In this document: piece by piece, positions 42,511 through 51,516 of the stretch | How the letters are laid out: every line of letters starts with the position of its first letter | Numbering within the stretch: position 1 is the stretch's first letter | NCBI GenBank assembly: GCA_965232815.1 | Contig: OZ247427.1 | Location: 434,001 to 498,000 of the forward strand | DNA: 64,000 bases | Direction of reading: 5' to 3' | DNA from: Bin87 sp026710825 | GTDB taxonomy: Bacteria; Chloroflexota; Dehalococcoidia; Lucifugimonadales; UBA3495 | Position numbers and translations under genes: made by a program | Notes under the pieces: model-generated | What the model was told of the DNA's origin: nothing | The model's input: the letters and a program-made list of their open reading frames with translations, nothing else | Database searches by the model: none

Positions 42511-43949
42511 AGGCCGGCCGTCAGCTTTTCGATTTCTTCGTCTGCCCTGACACGATTGTCAAACCAGTACTCGCGAAGCAGGGGGGCGATCTCGGTCTGT
42601 ACCACGTCCTTGTACCACTCTCTGGGGTCGCCGATCGTGGCGTCCGGAGCCGGCGTGAAGTGGCTGTGGCCGATGCGGAACTGGTCGCCAAGGTTTGAGT
42701 CTCTGGCGATTTCGCTGTTCAACGTGTCAATCCGCTGCTTGATTGTGCTCGCAAATCCCGGCGTTTCCGAAAATCGTTCGCGCACCCAATCCAGCCATGT
42801 TTCGTTGAAGGCTGGTTCCAGATCGAAGAATGCGAAGCGCCGGCGCAACGCAATGTCCACCAACGCTAGCGAGCGGTCGGCAAGGTTCATGGTGCCGATG
42901 ACGTACACGTTGGGCGGTATGTGGAACCGCTCGTATTCGTTTCGCGAATAGGCCAGAGCCAGTGCATCGTTGGGCGTTCGCTTATCGGCCTCCAGCAAGG
43001 TCAGGAGTTCGCCGAAAATTGACGCGGGGTTGCCGCGGTTTATTTCCTCGATGACAATGACGTACTTGCTGCTCTGGTCTGGGCGGGCGATGTCGCATAG
43101 TTGCAGGAACGGGCCATCCGCCAGATCAAGTTTACCGTCACTCTGTGGTCGGTATCCCCGCACGAAGTCCTCGTACGACAGGTTGGGGTGGAACTGCATC
43201 TGCCTGATCTTGCTGTCGTCCCTGAACCCGATTAGCGCGTAGGCTAGCTTTTTGGAAAGCCAGGTTTTGCCGGCGCCGGGCGGGCCCTGGAGAATAATGT
43301 TCCGCTTAACCTCAAGGCGTTGGAGCATAGTTTCGAGTGTGGCACGCTGGAGGAAGCAGCCATCGGTGAGAATGTTGTCGATGGTGTAGGGTTTTTCCTG
43401 TTGGGCCGTAGGAGTGGGCTCATTGAGTTGGCTGCGCGTCGCAAGAATATCGCGATCACCGAATCTCTCACTGTACTGGGGATCGTTGCGCCAACGGCCA
43501 ACGTCTTGCAGCTGACCGTCAAAAGTAAAGGCTATTAGTGCAGATTTCTTCCAATCGTCAGGCACTACTCGATGGACTGTTTGTCGGTACGATGAAAAGT
43601 AAAACGTTCGCGGAGGAGCAACTGGAATCCAATTGACCTTCAAGCGGCGTCCACGATTCGCAACTGGGAGGTGACCAACAACGACCCCGACTGCTTTTAT
43701 ATCCATTCCAGACACGTTATGCCCACGGTTATCGAAAGGACAGCTTGGTTTGTTCTGCTGATTGAACCAAGATTTGATTGCTATGCGATCACCTGGTTCT
43801 ATGTCGTCAATCAGATGGTCGTAAATGTCATCCGCATAGCCGTTTTCCCAGATCCCCTCCCGCAAGAAACGCTCGGTTTGGTCATTTGTTCCGCCATAAA
43901 GCGCGCCAACGAACCAAGCAGGGCGGGCGGTATCGGTGCTTGAAGTCAT
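42507..43949 (-). CDS. mcrB: McrB-like AAA+ GTPase with PUA/EVE-like N-terminal domain
   Basis: 480 residues from ATG 43949, with GGAG six bases upstream. Residues 1-150 look like a PUA/EVE-type base-reader module (PAWFVGALYGG at the start, then IEPGDRIAIKSWF and GVVVGHLPVANRGRRLKVNW). The AAA+ domain follows with Walker A GPPGAGKT (about 221-228), Walker B VIVIEEINRGN (about 298-308) and the McrB signature GTMNLADRSLALVDIALRRRF (about 355-375). Such proteins move on DNA and activate McrC when they meet modified bases. It begins 41 bases after queA, same strand. Confidence 0.9.
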   Translation of the reverse strand: MTSSTDTARPAWFVGALYGGTNDQTERFLREGIWENGYADDIYDHLIDDIEPGDRIAIKSWFNQQNKPSCPFDNRGHNVSGMDIKAVGVVVGHLPVANRGRRLKVNWIPVAPPRTFYFSSYRQTVHRVVPDDWKKSALIAFTFDGQLQDVGRWRNDPQYSERFGDRDILATRSQLNEPTPTAQQEKPYTIDNILTDGCFLQRATLETMLQRLEVKRNIILQGPPGAGKTWLSKKLAYALIGFRDDSKIRQMQFHPNLSYEDFVRGYRPQSDGKLDLADGPFLQLCDIARPDQSSKYVIVIEEINRGNPASIFGELLTLLEADKRTPNDALALAYSRNEYERFHIPPNVYVIGTMNLADRSLALVDIALRRRFAFFDLEPAFNETWLDWVRERFSETPGFASTIKQRIDTLNSEIARDSNLGDQFRIGHSHFTPAPDATIGDPREWYKDVVQTEIAPLLREYWFDNRVRADEEIEKLTAGL

Positions 43950-43990
43950 GTGATGCTCCGGTCGAGTGGTTTCCACGACGGGTCCAAACG

Positions 43991-45037
43991 CTAAATGATG
44001 AGCATGGCGTCGCCAAAGGAATAGAAGCGGTAGCGTTTCTCGATTGCCTCGTGGTAGGCGGAGAGGATGCGTTCGCGTCCGGCGAAGGCAGATACCAGCA
44101 TGAGCAGGGTGGAACGCGGCAGGTGGAAGTTGGTAAGCATGGCGTCCACCAGTCGAAACCGATGGCCGGGGACAATGAACAGGTCCGCGTCGCCGGCGGC
44201 GGCCGCGATTTCATCGCCGCAGATGCGGGCAATGTGTTCCAGGGTGCGGACGCTGGTGGTGCCCACCGCGATGATGCGGTTGCCGTCCCTGCGGGTGCGG
44301 TTGATGGCGTCGGCGGTATTCTGGGGCAGGTCAAACCACTCGGTATGGATCTTGTGGTCCGCGATGTCCTCGCCATGCACGGGCCGGAAGGTGTCGAGGC
44401 CGACGTGCAGGGTGACCCACGCCGTTGACACTCCCAGGTCGCGGATGCTGTTCAGCATATCGTCGGTGAAGTGCAGGCCGGCGGTGGGCGCGGCGACGCT
44501 GCCGGGCGCGTCGGCATACACGGTCTGGTAGCGCTCCGGATCATCCGGAGTTTCCTTGATGTAGGGTGGAAGCGGCAGTTCACCAAGGGAGTCGAGATGG
44601 GACTCGTCGGACAGGCGGACGGTGCGCAGGCCGTTCTCGTGGGTCTCCAGAATCTCGACGCGCACGGTGTGAGTCGAATCCGCTCTTGAGGAGGGGGCGA
44701 TGGTTACCTGCGCGCCCGCGCGCAACCGCCGCCCGGGACGCCCCAACGCATGCCAGACGCCGAGTGCCAACCGACGGACCAGCAGCACCTCAACACGAGC
44801 GCCGGAACGCAGTTCTGTCCCATGCAGACGCGCCGGAATCACCCGGCTGCGGTTGAAGACCATCAGGTCGCCGGGACGGAGGTATTCGGTGAGGTCGCGA
44901 AAAGTTCTGTGTTCAACACCACCGGACTCTGCGCGATCCAGCACCAGGAGGCGCGACGAATCCCTCGGTTCGGCGGGGGTCTGGGCGATCAACTCCGGCG
45001 GCAGGTGGTAATCGAAATCGCTGGTGCGGAGCGTCAT
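43991..45037 (-). CDS. queA: S-adenosylmethionine:tRNA ribosyltransferase-isomerase
   Basis: 348 residues, ATG 45037. It performs the ribosyl transfer step in queuosine synthesis on tRNA. The start DFDYHLPPELIAQTPAEPRDSSRLLVLDR, the EDGMVFNRSRVIPARL-like block and TAGLHFTDDML (about 165-175) with HVGLDTFRPV (about 195-204) are diagnostic of QueA. The C-terminus IEKRYRFYSFGDAMLII is complete. It lies 20 bp after folD and 41 bp before the McrB-like gene, all on the minus strand. Confidence 0.94.
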   Translation of the reverse strand: MTLRTSDFDYHLPPELIAQTPAEPRDSSRLLVLDRAESGGVEHRTFRDLTEYLRPGDLMVFNRSRVIPARLHGTELRSGARVEVLLVRRLALGVWHALGRPGRRLRAGAQVTIAPSSRADSTHTVRVEILETHENGLRTVRLSDESHLDSLGELPLPPYIKETPDDPERYQTVYADAPGSVAAPTAGLHFTDDMLNSIRDLGVSTAWVTLHVGLDTFRPVHGEDIADHKIHTEWFDLPQNTADAINRTRRDGNRIIAVGTTSVRTLEHIARICGDEIAAAAGDADLFIVPGHRFRLVDAMLTNFHLPRSTLLMLVSAFAGRERILSAYHEAIEKRYRFYSFGDAMLII

Positions 45038-45057
45038 GCGAAACCGACAGGTGTCGA

Positions 45058-45948
45058 CTAACCCTGCCCTACGCTCACCCGCGCGGCGTGCAGGGTGTTG
45101 CTGATCAGCATGGCGACAGTCATGGGACCGATGCCGCCGGGCACGGGCGTGATGGCCTCAGCCTTTTCGGCTATCGGATCGTAGTCAACATCGCCGACGA
45201 GTCGATACCCCCGGCGGCGGGTTGCATCGTCCACGCGGTTGATGCCCACATCAATGACGACGGCGCCCGGCCTCACCATGTCAGCGCCGATGGCCCGAGG
45301 GACACCCATGGCGGCGATCAGAATGTCGGCCTGACGGGTAACGTCGGGAAGGTCTCGGGTGCGGGTGTGACACACGGTGACGGTGGCGTTACCGCCGGCG
45401 CTTCGCTGCATCAGCAGGGCCGCCAGTGGCTTGCCCACGATGTTGCTGCGTCCGACGATAACGACGTGCTGGCCGGCGGGATCGTAGCCGGAGCGCATCA
45501 GCACCTGCTGCACGCCGGCGGGTGTGCACGGTAGGAAGGTCGGTTCTCCCTGGAGCATTCGACCCTGACTGACCGGATGCAGGCCGTCGACATCCTTTAC
45601 GGGATCGATGCGCTCAATCGCGGAGGATTCAACCAGGTGATCCGGCAACGGCAATTGCAACAATATCCCGTGGAATCGGTGGTCAGCGTTCAGGCGATCA
45701 AGGAGAGAGTGCAAGTCGTCCTGCGAAGACTCCGCGGCCACGTTGAAGGTTTCGGAGAATATGCCGGCTTCGGCGCAGGCGCGGGCCTTGTTGCGAACGT
45801 ACACCGCCGATGCAGGGTCGTCTCCGACCAGCACCGCCGCGAGACCAGGAGTAACCCCTGACATTTGGGCCAAATGAGCCACGCCTTCTGCCACTTCGGC
45901 GCGCAATTCCGCCGCCAGATCATTGCCGTTCAGGATGCGGGCTGTCAT
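45058..45948 (-). CDS. folD: Bifunctional methylenetetrahydrofolate dehydrogenase/cyclohydrolase FolD
   Basis: 296 residues, ATG 45948. It interconverts methylene-, methenyl- and formyl-tetrahydrofolate. The motifs YVRNKARACAEAG (with the catalytic Lys, about 51-63), LLQLPLPDHL (about 96-105), VDGLHPVS (about 121-128), VIVGRSNIVGKP (about 160-171, Rossmann) and VPGGIGPMTVAML (about 266-278) are all present. First of the minus-strand series folD-queA-mcrB-mcrC. Confidence 0.95.
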   Translation of the reverse strand: MTARILNGNDLAAELRAEVAEGVAHLAQMSGVTPGLAAVLVGDDPASAVYVRNKARACAEAGIFSETFNVAAESSQDDLHSLLDRLNADHRFHGILLQLPLPDHLVESSAIERIDPVKDVDGLHPVSQGRMLQGEPTFLPCTPAGVQQVLMRSGYDPAGQHVVIVGRSNIVGKPLAALLMQRSAGGNATVTVCHTRTRDLPDVTRQADILIAAMGVPRAIGADMVRPGAVVIDVGINRVDDATRRRGYRLVGDVDYDPIAEKAEAITPVPGGIGPMTVAMLISNTLHAARVSVGQG

Positions 45949-46203
45949 CGATGTTACCGGTCTGAATGAACGAATCGAAGTGTTTATGCGAGATCACGCT
46001 ACGGGCCGAGCATCCGGTTTGAAGAGGTAACTCGCTCAAGCGTTTAACGTGCCACGGAGGGAGGAACCGGATGATCAAGGTATAGCGCCATAACAGCCAG
46101 CAAGACCATCCAAGTCTCTATATTTATGATACCACCAGGCGTGACGAACTCCGCCGTGCGCCGTTGTTTGCCATTGTGAATGATTGGGCCTACAATGCCG
46201 GCC

Positions 46204-47139
46204 ATGCGTATTGTGTCGTTGCTGCCCAGCGCGACCGAGATAGTGTTCGCTCTTGATCTCGGTGAATCCCTGGTGGGGGTATCCCACATGTGCGACTATC
46301 CGGCTGCGGCTCAGGGATTGCCGGTGGTGAGTCGCAGCATTCGCAGCAAGACCCATTTGTCCAGCTCAGAGATAGACGCGATCATCCAGCAGGCCCGGGC
46401 CACTGGCAATCCCCTGTACGTCATCGACGGCGACCTGCTCAGGCGACTGCAACCTGACCTCATCCTGACCCAAGAACTGTGCGAGGTCTGCGCCGTGGGC
46501 GCCGGGTCAGTCTTTGAAACCGCAGCAAAAGAATTAGACTACACTCCCGAAATCTTGAGCATCCGACCCGCCAGCCTCGACGACATTTTCAAGAACATCG
46601 GCCTCATTGGAGAAGCCGCCGCGGTACCCACGCGGGCGGAAGCGTTATTGGGGCAACTGCGTAGCCGGACGGATTACGTCTCCCAACGGGCCGCGGATGG
46701 ACTGGCCCACAAAGTGTTCTGCATCGATTGGCTGGAACCATTGCGGAATACTGGGCAATGGACCCCCGAACTGGTTGAACTTGCCGGGGGGGTGGAAGGG
46801 CTGGCCGAGAAGTGGGGCAAATCTCGGGAAGTAGGTTGGGATGAGGTTTTAGAATACCAACCGGACTACGTGATGGTGATGCCCTGCGCATTCAATATGG
46901 ACCGCACCATTGCCGAGACCGCGAAGCTGTTGGAGCGTCCGGAATGGAGCTCCCTGAACGCTGTAAAAGAAGGTAGGGTCTATCTGTTTGACGGCCAGAT
47001 CCCCAGCCGGCACGGGCCCAGGGTAATCGACGTCCTGGAGGGACTCGCCGAAGCGATGCGTCCCCAAATGTTCGACGGATTGACCCAGCCGGGCATCTTC
47101 CGCGCGGCCAAGCCAGGGTTGTCGGTTGCAGCTGGGTAG
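46204..47139 (+). CDS. BtuF-like cobalamin/siderophore-type binding protein (no signal peptide)
   Basis: 311 residues from ATG 46204 (MRIVSLLPSATE); ATG 46195 and TTG 46180 are alternatives. Peripla_BP_2 (BtuF/FhuD) fold is suggested by RIVSLLPSATEIVFALDLG at the start, GVSHMCDYP, and the PDLILTQELCEVCAV block. Family members are usually exported; here no signal peptide or lipobox is seen, so the protein may act inside the cell, as known for a group of cytoplasmic 'cobalamin-binding protein' homologues. No ABC permease genes are adjacent. A pair of small genes follows closely. Confidence 0.8.
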   Translation: MRIVSLLPSATEIVFALDLGESLVGVSHMCDYPAAAQGLPVVSRSIRSKTHLSSSEIDAIIQQARATGNPLYVIDGDLLRRLQPDLILTQELCEVCAVGAGSVFETAAKELDYTPEILSIRPASLDDIFKNIGLIGEAAAVPTRAEALLGQLRSRTDYVSQRAADGLAHKVFCIDWLEPLRNTGQWTPELVELAGGVEGLAEKWGKSREVGWDEVLEYQPDYVMVMPCAFNMDRTIAETAKLLERPEWSSLNAVKEGRVYLFDGQIPSRHGPRVIDVLEGLAEAMRPQMFDGLTQPGIFRAAKPGLSVAAG

Positions 47140-47162
47140 GAAAACACTGGAGGGACGCACCA

Positions 47163-47468
47163 ATGGGTTTGTACATGGTGTCGCTGGAACACGCCCCCGA
47201 GCGTTGCCCGGGTGTCGACCTGGGCGTGAGGGACCGGGTTTTGCGCATGTCGGCGGAATTGACTGATACATTGGCCACCCGCGGATGTGAATTCCGCGGA
47301 GGCTGGGTCGGCAAGTCCTCTCACCAAACCTGGCTGATTCTCGACGGCCCAGACGGACACGCCATTGATGACGCGGTGATTGATATGGGCCTGGCGACGT
47401 GGAACCAGACGGAGATTTTTCCGATAATTACGATGGAAGAGGCTTTCGGCGGGCTGCCCACCGACTGA
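47163..47468 (+). CDS. Small hypothetical protein
   Basis: 101 residues, ATG 47163 after GGAGG, 23 bases behind the BtuF-like gene. It starts MGLYMVSLEHAPERCPG and contains SHQTWLILDGPDGHAIDDAVIDMGL, suggesting a small ferredoxin-like alpha/beta barrel as in DUF3303/YciI-type proteins, but no family is firmly recognised. It is followed 20 bp later by the Rieske gene, forming a three-gene set. Confidence 0.7.
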   Translation: MGLYMVSLEHAPERCPGVDLGVRDRVLRMSAELTDTLATRGCEFRGGWVGKSSHQTWLILDGPDGHAIDDAVIDMGLATWNQTEIFPIITMEEAFGGLPTD

Positions 47469-47488
47469 CATTCCGGAGGAGTAACCCG

Positions 47489-47923
47489 ATGAGCGAAAAC
47501 ATCTACCATCGCCGGCGGCGCATGTATACCGACCCCGCAGATATCGGGAGCAATAAGATGGCTCCGGCGCGCCAGGTCGACATCGGCGGGGCCGCAGACT
47601 TTCCGACACTACCCGCACGGGTCAGGTTGGAAAGTGGGGAAGAGTATTGGCTGGCGAAGGGTCGCGATGGAAACTATCGCCTGTTATCCATGGTATGCCC
47701 ACACGCTTTCGGTAGGGTCGTAAAGTGGGACAAGAGTTTTCTGTGCCCTGACCACGGTTGGCGATTCGAGGAAAGCCAGGGGGTTTGCGTGAACGGTCCC
47801 AGGGCTCAGCTTTTTTACCATGACGTGACCGTGCAGAACGGTCGGTTGGTCGCGCGGATTCCGGCGGATAATGACGCGTCGGTAACGCACGCGCCACCGC
47901 CGGCGTGGGCGGTGCCCAAGTAA
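47489..47923 (+). CDS. Rieske [2Fe-2S] protein
   Basis: 144 residues from ATG 47489 with GGAGGAG just upstream; a longer frame from 47399 is rejected. The cluster-binding pattern C-P-H...C-P-D-H is complete: CPHAF (about residue 71) and FLCPDHGW (about 86-93). The rest resembles the small subunit ferredoxins of Rieske oxygenases rather than bc1 proteins. It probably passes electrons to an oxygenase or nitrite-reductase-like partner that is not in the window. No signal peptide or membrane anchor. Confidence 0.88.
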   Translation: MSENIYHRRRRMYTDPADIGSNKMAPARQVDIGGAADFPTLPARVRLESGEEYWLAKGRDGNYRLLSMVCPHAFGRVVKWDKSFLCPDHGWRFEESQGVCVNGPRAQLFYHDVTVQNGRLVARIPADNDASVTHAPPPAWAVPK

Positions 47924-47991
47924 ACCTCGTCTCATTCGCTTGCGGACAGATTGGCAAGCAAAACCCATAAATTCAAAGAGTCGGTTCCCAT

Positions 47992-49821
47992 ATGAAGATC
48001 CGCACAGGCATTGCATCAATTGTTGCCATAACTCTGATGGTCATTGGAGCCGGCACCACGGTCCCGGTTTTTGCCCAGGAGACCCCGCCCGCACCCGGCA
48101 AGCCCCAGGCTGAAGCTGGGCCCAATGCCGGTGAGGTTGTAGTTACCTGGGAGCGTGTGCCAGAAGCAAGATTTTACATCCTCGCCTGGATTTCCCAGGA
48201 GGATTTCAACGCGGCGAACGAGGCAGGTGAGGAATGGCGGGACTCCCTGACCTTCAAGAGCGTACGCAACACGGGACAAACTTCCCAAACCATCACGAAC
48301 CTCAATCCGGGCTCAACATATTGGTTCACAGTTGGGAGCAGCGCAGGGCGGTTCGGCGTACCGGTCTGGTCGCCGTGGTCTAACTCAGTGATGCTGGACA
48401 GTTGTGCCGGGGACCGGGACGCTCTGGTGGCTCTGTACGAGTCCACCAACGGCGAGCGGTGGAGGAACAGCGTAAATTGGCTCAGCGACGATCCGATTGG
48501 CACTTGGTTCGGCGTGTCCGCCGACAGCAACGGCTGCGTGCTGGTCCTATACCTGGACAACAACAACATGAGCGGCCGGCTGCCGCCTGAGTTGGGGAAC
48601 CTGGCCAGTCTGGACACCCTGGACATGGATGGCAATCGCCTCAGCGGAGAAATACCGGGGGAGTTGGGCAATCTCACCAACCTCACGGTCTTGTCGTTTG
48701 ACCACAACGAATTTAGCGGGCCGATCCCACCCGAGTTGGGAAACCTCGCGAACCTGACCGATCTTGAGTTGTGGAACAACGACCTGACCGGAGAGATACC
48801 ACCCCAGATCATCGGACTCTCCAATCTCAGGACCCTTGACCTTGATGACAATAAGCTGACGGGAACGATACCGTCTGAGTTGGGTGATCTCGCAAATCTT
48901 GGAGCTCTATGGCTCAGCGACAACGAGTTCACCGGTGAAATACCGCCCGCGTTAGGAAACCTGTCCAGGCTCACCTTCCTGGGGATAACGGGCAATGATT
49001 TAACTGGTGCCATACCGGAGAAGCTGGGAGATCTCGCCAACCTGAGGGGGTTGTTGCTATACGACAACCAGTTAACAGAAGAGATCCCCTCAGAACTAGG
49101 TCAGCTTGAGAACCTCGGATGGCTTTACCTCCATGACAACGAGTTGACTGGACAGATACCAGCGGAGTTGGGTGGATTGGAAAACCTGAGGGTGTTGCGG
49201 CTGCAAGACAACCAGCTGTCAGGGGAGATACCACCCGAACTGAGCGGTCTCACGAGCCTGATATCCCTAAACCTTGGCGGGAACCGTTTGGAGGGCTCGA
49301 TCCCCCCAGGAATCGGTGGCCTGGCGGAGTTGAAATATTTGTCCCTGGACAGCAACAGACTGAGCGGGCAGGTGCCGCCCGAATTAGGCGATCTGCCCAA
49401 GCTGGAAATCCTTCGTCTGCGCGAAAATGAACTGGCCGGTTCGATTCCGGCGGCGTTGGGGCAGATGCCTGAGTTGAGGGTGCTGGACTTCAATCGGAAC
49501 CGGTTGAGTGGCATGATCCCAGCGGAATTGGGGGACCTGCCCAAACTGGAGGAACTGCACCTGGACAACAACATGCTGATGGGCAATATACCGTCGGAGT
49601 TGGGAAACCTGGTCAAGCTTGAACAGTTGCACCTGGACACCAACCAACTGACCGGTCAGATTCCGCCTGAGTTAGGCAACCTTCCAAAGCTAATGGTGCT
49701 GTACGTCATCAGGAACGACTTGTGCGGATATGTACCGCCGGAGCTATATAATGTGGACGAAAACGACCTCGACGAACTGAATCTGCTGGACTGCGCTCCT
49801 ATCGCGGGCGCGTCAAACTAG
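47992..49821 (+). CDS. Secreted fibronectin-III/leucine-rich repeat protein
   Basis: 609 residues. A signal peptide (MKIRTGIASIVAITLMVIG...VFAQ, cut after about residue 29) is followed by a fibronectin type III-like domain (GEVVVTWERVPEARFY to SPWSNSVML), then a plant-like LRR cap (DRDALVALYESTNGERWRN...WFGVSADSNGC) and 17 LRRs of 24 residues with the plant-type consensus LxxLxLxxNxLxGxIPxELGxL. The C-terminus closes with a Cys-containing cap (LCGYVPPELYNVDENDLDELNLLDC). Probably a surface binding or adhesion protein. Similar repeats are known in bacteria by transfer or convergence. Confidence 0.92.
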   Translation: MKIRTGIASIVAITLMVIGAGTTVPVFAQETPPAPGKPQAEAGPNAGEVVVTWERVPEARFYILAWISQEDFNAANEAGEEWRDSLTFKSVRNTGQTSQTITNLNPGSTYWFTVGSSAGRFGVPVWSPWSNSVMLDSCAGDRDALVALYESTNGERWRNSVNWLSDDPIGTWFGVSADSNGCVLVLYLDNNNMSGRLPPELGNLASLDTLDMDGNRLSGEIPGELGNLTNLTVLSFDHNEFSGPIPPELGNLANLTDLELWNNDLTGEIPPQIIGLSNLRTLDLDDNKLTGTIPSELGDLANLGALWLSDNEFTGEIPPALGNLSRLTFLGITGNDLTGAIPEKLGDLANLRGLLLYDNQLTEEIPSELGQLENLGWLYLHDNELTGQIPAELGGLENLRVLRLQDNQLSGEIPPELSGLTSLISLNLGGNRLEGSIPPGIGGLAELKYLSLDSNRLSGQVPPELGDLPKLEILRLRENELAGSIPAALGQMPELRVLDFNRNRLSGMIPAELGDLPKLEELHLDNNMLMGNIPSELGNLVKLEQLHLDTNQLTGQIPPELGNLPKLMVLYVIRNDLCGYVPPELYNVDENDLDELNLLDCAPIAGASN

Positions 49822-49925
49822 ATTGCCCAATCCGGGGCCGCCGGTTCCTGGCATCCACGCGCGCAGTTTAACGTTGGCTACCACTTTATAATGGTTATCA
49901 AATTTGAGCGATGCGCCGATTTTTG

Positions 49926-49954
49926 TTGACACAGCTTTATCGGTAAATTAAACT
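49926..49954 (+). promoter_or_regulatory. Sigma70-type promoter of the DUF1800-DUF1501-NHL operon
   Basis: TTGACA 49926-49931 and TAAACT 49949-49954, spacer 17 bases. The start of transcription would be near 49961, about 75 bases before the ATG at 50035. Confidence 0.65.
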
Positions 49955-50034
49955 ACCGGCAAAATATAGGTCGCTCAGGCAAGTGATGCCTGTATGCGGC
50001 TTTGGCAAGAAAACACACTGGAAGGAGGCACAGG

Positions 50035-51435
50035 ATGTCACACAAAGATGACCTGGCATTGATGGCCCACTTGATGCGGCGCGCCGGTTTTGGCGCCAAC
50101 CGCGCTGAGTTGGAGCGCTGCGTTGCCCAGGGTTATGAAGCCACCGTGGAAGAGCTGCTGGAACCGTCGGAAGACCGCCAAGGCGGGAAGATGGCTCTGT
50201 TGCTGCGGTATCACCCCAGCTTTTTGCTCCCCGGGGGCGTTCCCTTCTCCGGACAGGCCAACTGGATGTACAACATGATATCCAGCGACAAGCCTTTGGA
50301 AGAGAAGATTACCCTGTTCTGGCATCATGTGTTTGCCACGGGTAACTCCAAGGTCGACAACTGCGACCAGTTGCTCGAGCAGATCGACATGCTCCGCGAA
50401 TACGGGATGGGCAATTACCGGGACATTCTCATTGAGCTGTCCAAGAATCCGGCCATGATTTTCTGGCTGGACAACAACGAAAACCACCGGGACGCCGTGA
50501 ACGAGAACTGGGGCCGTGAGCTTCTGGAACTCTTCTCCATGGGCGTTTCGAACTACACCGAGGTCGACGTCCGCGAGTGCTCGCGCGCGTTCACCGGCTG
50601 GACCATCCAGGCCAAACTGCCGCGCGCTCCCTATGGACGCTACCCCTGGAAGTTCGCCTATCGTGACGAAGATCACGACTATGGCGAAAAGACCTTCCTG
50701 GGCCGCACCGGCAACTTCAACGGTGAGGACATCATCGACATCATCCTGGAAGAGCCGGCAACTACCCGCTTCATCTGCCGCCACCTCTATAACTTCTTCG
50801 TCGCCGATGAGCCGCAGGTTCCCGCGTGGACCATCGAGCCGGCCCGTGACGAGGATGCGCTGGACGAGATGTGCCAGATATTTGAGGAATCGGGATTCGA
50901 GATGAAACCCGTACTGCGCCACATGTTCAATTCGCAGTGGTTCAAGGACGCTCGCTTCCAGAAGATCAAGAGCCCGACGGAAGTGGTCGCAGGCACGCTG
51001 CGCATGGTTGGCCTCTACGAGAACCCCGACCCCGGCGTTCTGAACATCGGTAAAGAGCCCACCTACATGGGCCAGTCCATCCTGGACCCGCCGTCGGTGG
51101 AAGGCTGGCACACCGGCCTAGAGTGGATCAACTCCGGCGCCCTGCTGGCCCGCATCAACTTCGTGGCCGACCGGGTGTCGAACTCGGAACTGCCCGGAAT
51201 GCGCGACATCATTGACCGGATGCAGGACGAAGGCGTGACCACGCCCGACCATTTGCTGAACGCCTGCACCGAGTACATGGGCTTCGTCGAGCTGAGCGAA
51301 GAGACTCGCGGCCAGTTGGCAGAGCACGTCCGCGCCGGTGGCGATGTCAACTGGGGCGATCGCGCCGCCACGGCGACTCGCATCGGCGAGACCATGTCCC
51401 TGATCAGCGCCACCACCGAGTACCAGTTCGGCTAA
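50035..51435 (+). CDS. DUF1800 family protein
   Basis: 466 residues. ATG 50035 stands six bases after AAGGAGG; an upstream frame at 50002 is rejected. The family core is LMRRAGFGANRAEL (about 11-24), LFWHHVFATGNSKVDNCDQL (about 95-114), NWGRELLELFSMG (about 158-170), and YMGQSILDPPSVEGWHTGLEW (about 343-363). No signal peptide is visible, unlike many homologues that carry a Tat signal. DUF1800 has no known biochemical activity; it is nearly always paired with DUF1501, as here. Confidence 0.92.
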   Translation: MSHKDDLALMAHLMRRAGFGANRAELERCVAQGYEATVEELLEPSEDRQGGKMALLLRYHPSFLLPGGVPFSGQANWMYNMISSDKPLEEKITLFWHHVFATGNSKVDNCDQLLEQIDMLREYGMGNYRDILIELSKNPAMIFWLDNNENHRDAVNENWGRELLELFSMGVSNYTEVDVRECSRAFTGWTIQAKLPRAPYGRYPWKFAYRDEDHDYGEKTFLGRTGNFNGEDIIDIILEEPATTRFICRHLYNFFVADEPQVPAWTIEPARDEDALDEMCQIFEESGFEMKPVLRHMFNSQWFKDARFQKIKSPTEVVAGTLRMVGLYENPDPGVLNIGKEPTYMGQSILDPPSVEGWHTGLEWINSGALLARINFVADRVSNSELPGMRDIIDRMQDEGVTTPDHLLNACTEYMGFVELSEETRGQLAEHVRAGGDVNWGDRAATATRIGETMSLISATTEYQFG

Positions 51436-51516
51436 TCGGAACCTCGCCGGGCCGGATTCGGCCCGGCGACAACACCGATCCGACTGTCTCAACCAAACCA
51501 ACAAGGAGCATAGGCA

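Noticed and set aside
48538..49750. Regular 72-base periodicity that could suggest a repeat array or CRISPR
   Set aside because: It is the coding periodicity of 24-residue LRRs, with diverged nucleotides and no spacers.
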